DNA of 9,837 nt from Ignavibacteria bacterium (lineage in GTDB: Bacteria > Bacteroidota > Ignavibacteria > Ignavibacteriales > Melioribacteraceae), in NCBI GenBank assembly GCA_003233295.1, contig QILJ01000480.1, forward strand, positions 1 to 9,837, given 5' to 3'. Made by a program: the position numbers and the translations under genes. The notes under the pieces were generated by a model that was given only the letters and a program-made list of their open reading frames with translations, searched no databases and had not been told where the DNA came from. Below, piece after piece: positions 1-5,612 of the stretch. Positions within the stretch are counted from its first letter, which is position 1, and each line of letters starts with the position of its first letter.

Positions 1-1178
1 GAGTCGCACTGCGAAAAGTTCCGAGCGCCGTCAGCGCCTTTTGCAATTTTTACCAATCCTCGGTATGAATTATCACTTCTGCCTGCTGATATTCCTTTTG
101 AAATAATTGTGCTCTTCGTATTCTTCCCGAGATGGATCATTTTTGTTCCGGTATCTGCCTGCTGGTAATTATTAGTAACCGCAACAGAATTGAACTCACC
201 TATCGAGTTATCCCCTTTTAAAATTGTGCTCGGATACTTCCATGTTATTGCAGATCCGGTTTCAACTTGTGTCCAAGATATTTTGGAGTTAACGCCTTTT
301 GCCAAAGCTCGCTTTGTTACAAAATTGTATATGCCTCCTTCACCATTCTTATCACCCGGATACCAATTCTGAACGGTTGAATATTTTATCTCCGCATTGT
401 CATGTGCAATAAGTTCAACAACTGCAGCATGTAATTGATTAGTATCTCTCATAGGCGCAGTACATCCTTCAAGATAACTTACATAGCTGTTATCATCGGC
501 AATTATCAGTGTTCGCTCAAACTGTCCAGTATCCATCGAGTTGATCCTAAAATATGTTGACAACTCCATTGGACAGCGAACGCCTTTTGGGATAAATACA
601 AATGAACCTTCACTAAATACAGCAGCGTTTAAGGCTGCATAAAAATTATCAGTTGGCGGAACAACCGATCCAAGATATTTCTTTACCAGATCAGGATAAT
701 CTCTTACCGCCTCGGAAAGCGGGCAAAAAATAACGCCGTCTTTTTTTAGTGATTCTTTAAATGTAGTTGCAACCGAGACAGAATCGAAGACTGCATCAAC
801 GGCAACATTAGCTAACTTTTTCTGCTCTTCAATCGGGATACCAAGTTTTTCAAATGTTTTCAATAATTCCGGATCAACTTCATCCAGCCCGGCTAATTGC
901 GGTTTCTTTTTTGGTTCTGAATAATATCTTATATTCTGAAAGTCAATTTCGGGATATTTTACTTTTGCCCATTTGGGTTCAACCATCTTCAGCCAATTTC
1001 TGAAAGCTTTTAGCCTCCACTCTGTTAACCATTCCGGTTCATTCTTTTTTGCAGAAATCGCTCTTACAACGTCCTCATTCAATCCTTTAGGAAATTCTTC
1101 TTCCTCAATATCTGTAACAAATCCCCACTTATATTCCGAATCAGTAACTTCACTTATTACTTTATTTTCATCACTCAT
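1..1178 (-). CDS. sufB: Fe-S cluster assembly scaffold protein SufB (3' end cut by window edge)
   Basis: SufB is the core of the cytoplasmic SufBCD complex, which builds Fe-S clusters with sulfur delivered by SufS/SufE or SufU. The frame is open from the ATG at 1178 to the left edge, giving 392 complete residues; family members are about 470-495, so roughly the last 85 are missing. Family signatures are the block [17 protein letters not shown], the block [36 protein letters not shown] with Cys239, and NFSQCD with Cys391 at the edge. The spacing of these two cysteines closely matches Cys254 and Cys405 of E. coli SufB, where Cys405 is needed for cluster assembly. The His/Glu pair expected further on lies outside the window. 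TAAGGA at 1185-1190 sits just upstream of the ATG and supports this start. The partners sufC and sufD would be expected past the left edge. Confidence 0.97.
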   Translation of the reverse strand, partial: MSDENKVISEVTDSEYKWGFVTDIEEEEFPKGLNEDVVRAISAKKNEPEWLTEWRLKAFRNWLKMVEPKWAKVKYPEIDFQNIRYYSEPKKKPQLAGLDEVDPELLKTFEKLGIPIEEQKKLANVAVDAVFDSVSVATTFKESLKKDGVIFCPLSEAVRDYPDLVKKYLGSVVPPTDNFYAALNAAVFSEGSFVFIPKGVRCPMELSTYFRINSMDTGQFERTLIIADDNSYVSYLEGCTAPMRDTNQLHAAVVELIAHDNAEIKYSTVQNWYPGDKNGEGGIYNFVTKRALAKGVNSKISWTQVETGSAITWKYPSTILKGDNSIGEFNSVAVTNNYQQADTGTKMIHLGKNTKSTIISKGISAGRSDNSYRGLVKIAKGADGARNFSQCD

Positions 1179-1205
1179 AACGTTTCCTTAAGAAATACAC
1201 ACTGC

Positions 1206-1234
1206 AACTTAATCAATCTGGATATTTTTGTCAA
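1206..1234 (-). promoter_or_regulatory. Probable sigma-70-type promoter for sufB
   Basis: Read on the minus strand, a perfect TTGACA (1234-1229) is followed after 17 bases by TAAGTT (1211-1206), which matches TATAAT only partly. Transcription would begin around 1200, leaving a short leader with the ribosome binding site TAAGGA. The -35 match and spacing are good and the -10 is weak. No clear IscR- or Fur-like operator was recognised. Confidence 0.4.
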
Positions 1235-1307
1235 GATTGATTATTTAATAATTTATTAATTCTAATTGCTATATTACAACATTATTTCTTACAACTTTTT
1301 TCGATTT

Positions 1308-1850
1308 ATGGATCTCAAATTTTTCGTATCATTTTTAATGCTTACTCTTTTTCTAACGAGTTGCTCTACTATTAATTTTATTGAACAACCAGATTACTCT
1401 CAAAGAGATTATCATGAATTTAATAGTTACGGTTCAGAATATTCATCAACCATCTATTTATTGGATGATTCAGAAATAAAGACTGACTATGTTTTTGCCA
1501 AGGATAGTTTAATTTATTATGCACTACAGACTGATACTCTTTCCATTCAGCAGTCTAAAATTGAAAAAATTGAGATTGAAGCAACCGGTAATAAAATTGC
1601 AAATGGACTATTGTGGGGACTAACGGGTCTTGCAACTAGTTTAGCCTTAGCTGCTATGGTTTTCCCAACTGCCAGTGATGGCGGTGCTGCTGTATTTATT
1701 TATCCAATTCTGCTGATTCCTTTATTTTCTTCTATTACTGGCTATATTAAAGGAAACAAGGAATATATATTTAATGATAAGGCAGTATATGATCAAATTG
1801 AATATTACAAAAGAAAAGCCGAGCGAGATTCAACAAATTCGAGAAATTAA
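1308..1850 (+). CDS. Small lipoprotein of unknown function with two hydrophobic segments
   Basis: I do not recognise the family. Starting at the ATG at 1308 (180 residues) gives a textbook lipoprotein signal: Lys4, a hydrophobic stretch at residues 5-16, and lipobox LTSC ending at Cys19. An earlier in-frame ATG at 1266 would add 14 residues ahead of the signal and is less likely. The mature protein has a polar, acidic region (about 20-95, including the stretch LDDSEIKTDYVFAKDS). Two hydrophobic segments follow, at about 100-120 (Gly/Ala/Leu-rich) and 127-147, then a charged tail. It is probably a lipidated envelope protein. No good Shine-Dalgarno precedes either start. The last 62 bases overlap the next gene in another frame, so the two are probably co-transcribed. 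Confidence 0.75.
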   Translation: MDLKFFVSFLMLTLFLTSCSTINFIEQPDYSQRDYHEFNSYGSEYSSTIYLLDDSEIKTDYVFAKDSLIYYALQTDTLSIQQSKIEKIEIEATGNKIANGLLWGLTGLATSLALAAMVFPTASDGGAAVFIYPILLIPLFSSITGYIKGNKEYIFNDKAVYDQIEYYKRKAERDSTNSRN

Positions 1851-2217
1851 CATACAAGCTTTTGAAACTGATGCTGAAGCTGATATAGTTGATAGATTAC
1901 GTGATAGCGGAGTTCCAATAATATCGCTCGTTGCTGAAGTTGATGATAAATTGGTTGGGCATATTTTATTCACGCCAATGACAATGGATAATTTCGATAT
2001 CAAAATTGCCGGACTGGCTCCAATGGCTGTGCTGCCGGATTACCAAAACAAAGGAATCGGTTCTGTATTGGTAAAGAAAGGGCTAGAATATTGTGCCAGG
2101 GAAAACTATGCTGCCGTAGCTGTATTAGGTCATCCAAATTATTATCCTAAATTTGGTTTTGTTCCGTCAACAAGATTCGATTTAATTTCTAGAGTTGAAA
2201 AGAGACTCGCTTTCTAG
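1789..2217 (+). CDS. GNAT-family N-acetyltransferase (YhbS-like), C-terminus altered by frameshift
   Basis: This is a GCN5-related acetyltransferase that would transfer acetyl from acetyl-CoA to an unidentified amine. Beta strands and motif A are visible: GLAPMAVLPDYQNKGIGS, with the acetyl-CoA loop QNKGIG at residues 86-91 (142-residue form). The YhbS-type block VLGHPNYYPKFGFVP follows. I chose the ATG at 1789 because AAGG (1779-1782) lies six bases upstream and the N-terminus then aligns with the family's usual start; an ATG at 1774 is possible. The gene overlaps the preceding lipoprotein gene by 62 bases. After residue 132 (RFDL) the reading leaves the family pattern and stops at 2217. The expected ending is found in another frame at 2186-2263. 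The catalytic core is complete, so activity cannot be excluded, but this may be a damaged gene or a sequence error. Confidence 0.85.
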   Translation: MIKLNITKEKPSEIQQIREINIQAFETDAEADIVDRLRDSGVPIISLVAEVDDKLVGHILFTPMTMDNFDIKIAGLAPMAVLPDYQNKGIGSVLVKKGLEYCARENYAAVAVLGHPNYYPKFGFVPSTRFDLISRVEKRLAF

Positions 2218-2263
2218 AATAAGTGGAATTGTAAAATATCATGAGGAATTTGGTAAACTTTAA
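2186..2263 (+). pseudogene. Out-of-frame C-terminal tail of the GNAT acetyltransferase
   Basis: In the frame one base later than the GNAT gene, this stretch reads FLELKRDSLSRI followed by SGIVKYHEEFGKL and a stop at 2261-2263. This is the usual end of YhbS-like acetyltransferases (an 'F-x-x-LEL ... SG-x-VKYH' ending). It has no start codon of its own. About ten residues normally found between RFDL and this block are absent, which suggests a deletion of roughly 29-32 bases rather than a simple one-base slip. The size is an estimate from remembered family patterns. Confidence 0.7.
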
Positions 2264-2271
2264 TTTTTACC

Positions 2272-2290
2272 CAATCATTAAAAATGATTG
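2272..2290 (+). terminator. Short AT-rich hairpin between the GNAT gene and the HEPN gene
   Basis: CAATCATT (2272-2279) and AATGATTG (2283-2290) form a perfect 8-bp stem with a three-base loop. It lies just after the end of the GNAT tail. The following sequence is T-rich, but the long T run starts more than 10 bases later, so it is a weak terminator at best. The palindrome could instead be an operator for the HEPN/MNT pair, which starts 34 bases downstream. Confidence 0.3.
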
Positions 2291-2324
2291 ATATAGAATT
2301 TATTATTTTTTTATATATTAGAAT

Positions 2325-2708
2325 ATGGAAAATATTCAAAAGCATATTGAACATTGGCAAGATGGGGCAAATGAATCATTTGAAACAGCGGAAATTCTAA
2401 TTGATAAAAGAAAAACTTCATTTGGTCTTTTCTTCTGTCATCTTTCCATAGAAAAACAGCTAAAAGCCTTATATATCAAACACAATAAAGATTTTCCACC
2501 TAAAACACACAAATTACTCTACTTAACAAATTATATTGGAATTAATATCGATACTGAGATGAAAATGTTATTCTCAGAGTTGATGGATTATCAGTTGGAA
2601 GGCAGATATCCTGAGTTAACTTTACCCGTTCCTAATTATGAAAAAGCATCGGATATTTTGAAGAGAACAAAAGAGGCATTACTATGGTTGCAAAAGAAAC
2701 TAGATTAA
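2325..2708 (+). CDS. HEPN domain protein (toxin-like partner of the adjacent nucleotidyltransferase)
   Basis: This all-helical HEPN-domain protein has 127 residues, a normal length for the short PF05168-type family. Characteristic features are the N-terminal helix with W11 and A15, the second helix FFCHLSIEKQLKALYI (H39, E43, K44, K47), the THKL segment at 61-64, and YQLEGRYPE at 89-97. In HEPN/MNT pairs the HEPN member is often a toxin or RNase held in check by the nucleotidyltransferase. Here no RX4-6H RNase motif is present (Arg29 to His39 is too far apart), so RNase activity is doubtful. The function could be structural, substrate binding or regulatory. No clear Shine-Dalgarno is seen. 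The gene overlaps the next one by 25 bases, so the pair is translationally coupled. Confidence 0.88.
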   Translation: MENIQKHIEHWQDGANESFETAEILIDKRKTSFGLFFCHLSIEKQLKALYIKHNKDFPPKTHKLLYLTNYIGINIDTEMKMLFSELMDYQLEGRYPELTLPVPNYEKASDILKRTKEALLWLQKKLD

Positions 2709-3007
2709 TTATTAAAAAATACATTTCGGAATTAGAAAAGAATGGGTTGGAAATTTCCAAGGTATTTTTATACGGCAGCCATGCTTATGGAACACCAAAT
2801 GAGGATAGTGATATTGACTTAGTAATTATATCACCACAATTTGACGACGTAAATAGAGAAAAGTATTCGGCAATACTTTGGTTAGCAACTGAAGTTGTAG
2901 ATTACTTAATTGAACCTATTGGTGTTGGAGAAAAGTTTTTTAACAGTAACAGATTTTCACCATTGCTTGATTTAGTAAAATCAAAAGGATTGGAAATTGC
3001 TGCTTAA
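2684..3007 (+). CDS. Minimal nucleotidyltransferase (MNT, MntA-like), partner of the HEPN protein
   Basis: This 107-residue protein has the pol-beta-fold nucleotidyltransferase signature GSHAYGTPNEDSDIDLVII. Gly31-Ser32 form the helical turn, Asp43 and Asp45 are the metal ligands, and Asp73 in VVDYLIEP is the likely third carboxylate. The catalytic set therefore looks intact. In the studied HepT/MntA system the MNT partner AMPylates the HEPN toxin and neutralises it; by analogy this protein would modify or bind the HEPN protein encoded just upstream. AGAGG at 2672-2676 lies seven bases before the ATG and supports the start. The stop codon overlaps the stop of rlmB on the other strand by sharing TTAA. 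Confidence 0.9.
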   Translation: MVAKETRLIIKKYISELEKNGLEISKVFLYGSHAYGTPNEDSDIDLVIISPQFDDVNREKYSAILWLATEVVDYLIEPIGVGEKFFNSNRFSPLLDLVKSKGLEIAA

Positions 3008-3738
3008 TTTATTCCTCTCTGCCTTAAAACTTCGAATAACAAAACTCCGGTTGCAACAGAAACATTAAGCGATTGAACTTTACCCTGCATTGGAATTCTG
3101 ACTAAGTGATCACAAAATTCTGCAGTATGTTTTCTGATTCCCTTTTCTTCATTCCCGACAATAATTGCAATAGGTCCGGTGTAATCAACTTCTGTGTACA
3201 ACTTTGATCTTTCCGTTAAGGAAGAGCCGATGATCCAGAATCCATTTTCCTTTAAAGTCTCCATCGCTTGTCGGAGGTTCATGATTGGTGAAATTCGCAA
3301 GTGAGAAATTGCTCCGGCGGAAGTTTTCTCAACCGTTTCATTTATCGGCGCTGAGTTTCTGGTTGTGATGATTATTCCGTCAACGCCAACCGATTCCGCA
3401 GTACGAAAAATCGCGCCTATGTTGTGAGTGTCTTGTATCTCATCTAAAATCAAAATGAACGGATCTTCTTTTTTCTTAGCCTGGTTTATCAGTGCATCCA
3501 ATTTCCAAAAATTATAATTGCTGATAAAGGCAATTACACCTTGCGAGTTCAGTCCTTTTTCATAACCTTTGAATTTCTGAGGAGATAATTGAGTGAGTTT
3601 TACTTTTCTCTTTTTTGCAGCTACTCTTATCGAATCAATAATATCGCCCTTCTGTCCGAATGATAAAATAATTCGGTCAATATCTTTCCCGGAGTTTAAA
3701 GCTTCCAAGACCGGTTTACGTCCGATTATCTTCTGCAT
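3004..3738 (-). CDS. rlmB: 23S rRNA (guanosine-2'-O)-methyltransferase RlmB, TrmH/SpoU family
   Basis: RlmB methylates the ribose 2'-OH of G2251 (E. coli numbering) in the 23S rRNA P-loop, using S-adenosylmethionine. The 244-residue length is normal. An N-terminal substrate-binding domain (about 1-75, starting IIGRKPVLEAL) is followed by a SPOUT knot domain with all three motifs. Motif 1 is DEIQDTHNIGAIFRTAE (99-115, with Asn106 and Arg112), motif 2 is IIVGNEEKG (192-200), and motif 3 is IPMQGKVQSLNVSVATG (215-231). These features also fit other TrmH-type 2'-O-methyltransferases, but the whole pattern is most like RlmB. The start lies only 12 bases after the hisS stop, so it is probably co-transcribed with hisS. 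The stop overlaps that of the convergent MNT gene. Confidence 0.93.
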   Translation of the reverse strand: MQKIIGRKPVLEALNSGKDIDRIILSFGQKGDIIDSIRVAAKKRKVKLTQLSPQKFKGYEKGLNSQGVIAFISNYNFWKLDALINQAKKKEDPFILILDEIQDTHNIGAIFRTAESVGVDGIIITTRNSAPINETVEKTSAGAISHLRISPIMNLRQAMETLKENGFWIIGSSLTERSKLYTEVDYTGPIAIIVGNEEKGIRKHTAEFCDHLVRIPMQGKVQSLNVSVATGVLLFEVLRQRGIN

Positions 3739-3838
3739 TAAAAATCCAAATTACTTTTTCAAAAATTCGGATAATTCAACTTCTGTTTGTTCGCTTGTGT
3801 TCATATTCTTAAGCACAGCTTTTCCGCGTTCATATTCT

Positions 3839-4654
3839 TCACCGCCAACCATCAGAACTTTTTCTTGCTTCACGCATTTGTGCTTTTACACTTCGGAGTG
3901 TATAATCAATTTCAACAGTCTGATCTTTTACTCTCAGATTTGTTGCAATTTCAAAAACTTCGTTATTCAATTCTTTGTCGAGACGAACAATATAGTAATC
4001 AATTCTGTTTTTCTTTTCCGGAAGTACACCTTCATTTTCGCATGCTAATAGAATTCTTTCGATACCGGCAGCAAAACCGACGCCTGGAACTTCTCGCTCG
4101 CCAATTTCTTTAACTAACAGATCATATCTTCCGCCACCGCATAAGGCTGACTGTGCTCCCACACTGTCACTTACAATTTCAAATGTTGTATGCGTGTAAT
4201 AATCCAGACCTCTTACTAACTTCGGATCAATCTCAAACGGAATGTTTGCTTTGGTTAAAAGGTCTTGCACGTTAGCAAAATGCTCCCGACTTTCATCATC
4301 CAGATGATCCAACAATAAGGGAGCATGCTCCATGATCTTCTGATCTCGCTCGTCTTTACTGTCAAATAAACGCAGAATATTAGTTTCAAACCGATTCTTG
4401 CTATCTTCAGACATATCATTAACTTTATCAGCTAAGTAATTACGCAGTAACTCTTTATACGCTTCTCTTGAAGAAGGGATTCCTAGCGAATTTATTTTAA
4501 GAGTTAGTTTTTTCAATCCGAGCTTCTGAAATATCTGATAAGCCATTATTATCATTTCGGTATCCAAACTCGGACTCGTGCTCCCGAGCGCTTCCGCTCC
4601 AAATTGATGGAATTGTCTGAATCTCCCGGCTTGCGGTCTTTCTTGTCTGAACAT
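3839..4654 (-). CDS. hisS: HisRS central fragment (catalytic core and start of anticodon-binding domain)
   Basis: From the first ATG in this frame (4654) there are 271 residues, covering motif 2 at the very start, the histidine-specific block and motif 3. The frame really continues upstream to 4678 (NKLYYLAP precedes MFRQ), so the ATG is an internal methionine, not a true start. The last eight residues (RKSSDGWR) are out-of-frame sequence before a TGA at 3841-3839. The authentic C-terminus resumes in the frame ending at 3751. Confidence 0.7.
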   Translation of the reverse strand: MFRQERPQAGRFRQFHQFGAEALGSTSPSLDTEMIIMAYQIFQKLGLKKLTLKINSLGIPSSREAYKELLRNYLADKVNDMSEDSKNRFETNILRLFDSKDERDQKIMEHAPLLLDHLDDESREHFANVQDLLTKANIPFEIDPKLVRGLDYYTHTTFEIVSDSVGAQSALCGGGRYDLLVKEIGEREVPGVGFAAGIERILLACENEGVLPEKKNRIDYYIVRLDKELNNEVFEIATNLRVKDQTVEIDYTLRSVKAQMREARKSSDGWR

Positions 4655-4673
4655 GGGAGCAAGATAATAGAGT

Positions 4674-4967
4674 TTATTGCTTATCCAAAGAATGTTCGAT
4701 CAATGCTCTAACAACAGAAGCGGTCATTTCAGGTTTTAGAGTTATGCTCGTTTCACTTCTATCAAGGAACGTGTACATTTCTTTGCTTACAATATCGGTA
4801 GCTTCACCGATTCCCCTTTTGAATAATTTAGTTTCTTCAAAAATCGGGGTTCTGATCTCTTTGTAATTGAAATTGCTTATTACCTTGTGAACAATTGTTT
4901 CAAGATATACCCATTTCCAAATATCCTCTGGCAAAATATCTTTTGTGCCGGTAATCGCTTTGATCAT
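4674..4967 (-). CDS. hisS: HisRS N-terminal fragment (first open frame of the broken hisS)
   Basis: As sequenced, translation from the ATG at 4967 gives 97 residues and stops at TAA (4676-4674) directly after EHSLDKQ. It holds the first part of the class II catalytic domain ([39 protein letters not shown]) but lacks motifs 2 and 3. It could not aminoacylate alone. It starts 32 bases after the ptsN-like stop, and no strong Shine-Dalgarno is seen. Confidence 0.75.
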   Translation of the reverse strand: MIKAITGTKDILPEDIWKWVYLETIVHKVISNFNYKEIRTPIFEETKLFKRGIGEATDIVSKEMYTFLDRSETSITLKPEMTASVVRALIEHSLDKQ

Positions 4968-4999
4968 ATAATTAATTGTTTAATGTGTAATGAAGATGG

Positions 5000-5461
5000 T
5001 TACAGGTTACGTTCTTCCTGTTCAAATATTTCTAATATTTCATCAGCCGTTTCTGCCAGCAGTAATTTATTATGAATTTCTTCTTTATTCATTATTCGCG
5101 AGATTCTACTCAACATCTTAATGTGATCACTTACTGCATCTTCCCTGCCCACCATTAAGAAAATCATATTCACTGGTTTTCCGTCAACAGAGTCAAAGTC
5201 AATTGGTTCTTTCAACTTAGCAAAAACTGCAACTATCTCTTTGACGCCATCTGTTTTACCATGTGGAATTGCAAATCCATTACCAATACCGGTGGACATT
5301 ATCTTTTCACGCTCAAGAACAACTTGTCTAACTTTTTCAAGATCAATTACATTTTCGTTATCCTTGAGTGTATCGATCATTTCGTTGATAACGTCTTCTT
5401 TCGATGTACTTTTAAATTCGGTTATAATTCTTTTTTTATTTAAAATATCACTTACATTCAT
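5000..5461 (-). CDS. PTS EIIA-type regulatory protein (fructose/nitrogen EIIA, PtsN-like)
   Basis: This 153-residue protein has the length and pattern of EIIA domains of the fructose/mannitol/PtsN family. The phosphorylatable histidine is His67 in GIGNGFAIPHGK. A second conserved segment is SDHIKMLSRISRIM with His113. It begins with helix residues typical of PtsN (the segment MNVSDILNKKRIITEF). It would accept a phosphate from HPr-type proteins and probably has a regulatory role, because no EIIB or EIIC sugar-permease domain lies next to it here. It is the first gene of a likely minus-strand operon with hisS and rlmB. The gap to hisS is 32 bases. The Shine-Dalgarno is weak. Confidence 0.9.
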   Translation of the reverse strand: MNVSDILNKKRIITEFKSTSKEDVINEMIDTLKDNENVIDLEKVRQVVLEREKIMSTGIGNGFAIPHGKTDGVKEIVAVFAKLKEPIDFDSVDGKPVNMIFLMVGREDAVSDHIKMLSRISRIMNKEEIHNKLLLAETADEILEIFEQEERNL

Positions 5462-5612
5462 TTTATATTTTTCATTTATTTTGTCTTTAAAATTACTAAA
5501 GCCTTCAAACTTATCCTATTAGCAATAATAAATTTAGTTAATATTTTTTCTTGTCTACTAAAATCATAAAAGTTAATTTTCAACATAATGAAAAAATATT
5601 AGTGAGGATTAA
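5462..5612. promoter_or_regulatory. Divergent intergenic region between the ptsN-like gene and the SDR-like gene
   Basis: This 151-base, very AT-rich stretch separates two divergently transcribed genes and must hold promoters for both. On the plus strand, TTGTCT (5551-5556) followed after 17 bases by TAATTT (5574-5579) is a possible promoter for the SDR-like gene, and GAGGA (5604-5608) is its ribosome binding site. No convincing promoter could be singled out for the minus strand, and no operator palindrome was seen. Confidence 0.35.

Larger units (their letters stand above)
3751..4967 (-). pseudogene. hisS: Histidyl-tRNA synthetase, interrupted by two frameshifts as sequenced
   Basis: HisRS attaches histidine to tRNA(His) and is normally essential. 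The gene reads in three frames. The N-terminal part (4967 to about 4677) starts [15 protein letters not shown] and contains motif 1 and the TLKPEMT block. The middle part (4678 to about 3866) carries motif 2 MFRQERPQAGRFRQFHQFG, the histidine-specific LVRGLDYY, GGGRYD and motif 3 GVGFAAGIER. The C-terminal part (about 3870 to 3751) reads KVLMVGGEEYERGKAV and ends in SEFLKK. Joined, they give about 407 residues against the usual 415-430, so a few residues seem missing at each junction. All catalytic motifs are intact and no other decay is visible, so a sequencing or assembly error, or very recent mutation, is more likely than an old pseudogene. The gene lies between ptsN-like and rlmB in one operon. 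Confidence 0.9.

Noticed and set aside
190..1191. Plus-strand open frames opposite sufB
   Set aside because: The minus strand is continuously open for 392 codons with strong SufB motifs, so these are antisense shadows.
2325..3007. HEPN/MNT pair as part of a larger defence island
   Set aside because: Neighbours on both sides are housekeeping or lipoprotein/acetyltransferase genes, and no nuclease, methylase, integrase or transposase is present in the window.
3593..4113. Plus-strand open frames opposite rlmB and hisS
   Set aside because: They overlap conserved coding sequence on the minus strand, and their products are rich in Phe, Ser and Ile in the manner of antisense frames.
4670..4685. 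Programmed +1 frameshift at the CAA-TAA-A site in hisS
   Set aside because: A stop codon sits at the shift, as in some +1 recoding sites, but residues expected between EHSLDKQ and KLYYLAP are missing and a second break exists in the same gene. Deletion or sequence error explains both better.
5241..5522. Plus-strand open frames opposite the ptsN-like gene
   Set aside because: The EIIA protein with His67 on the minus strand accounts for this stretch; the opposite frames show no motif.
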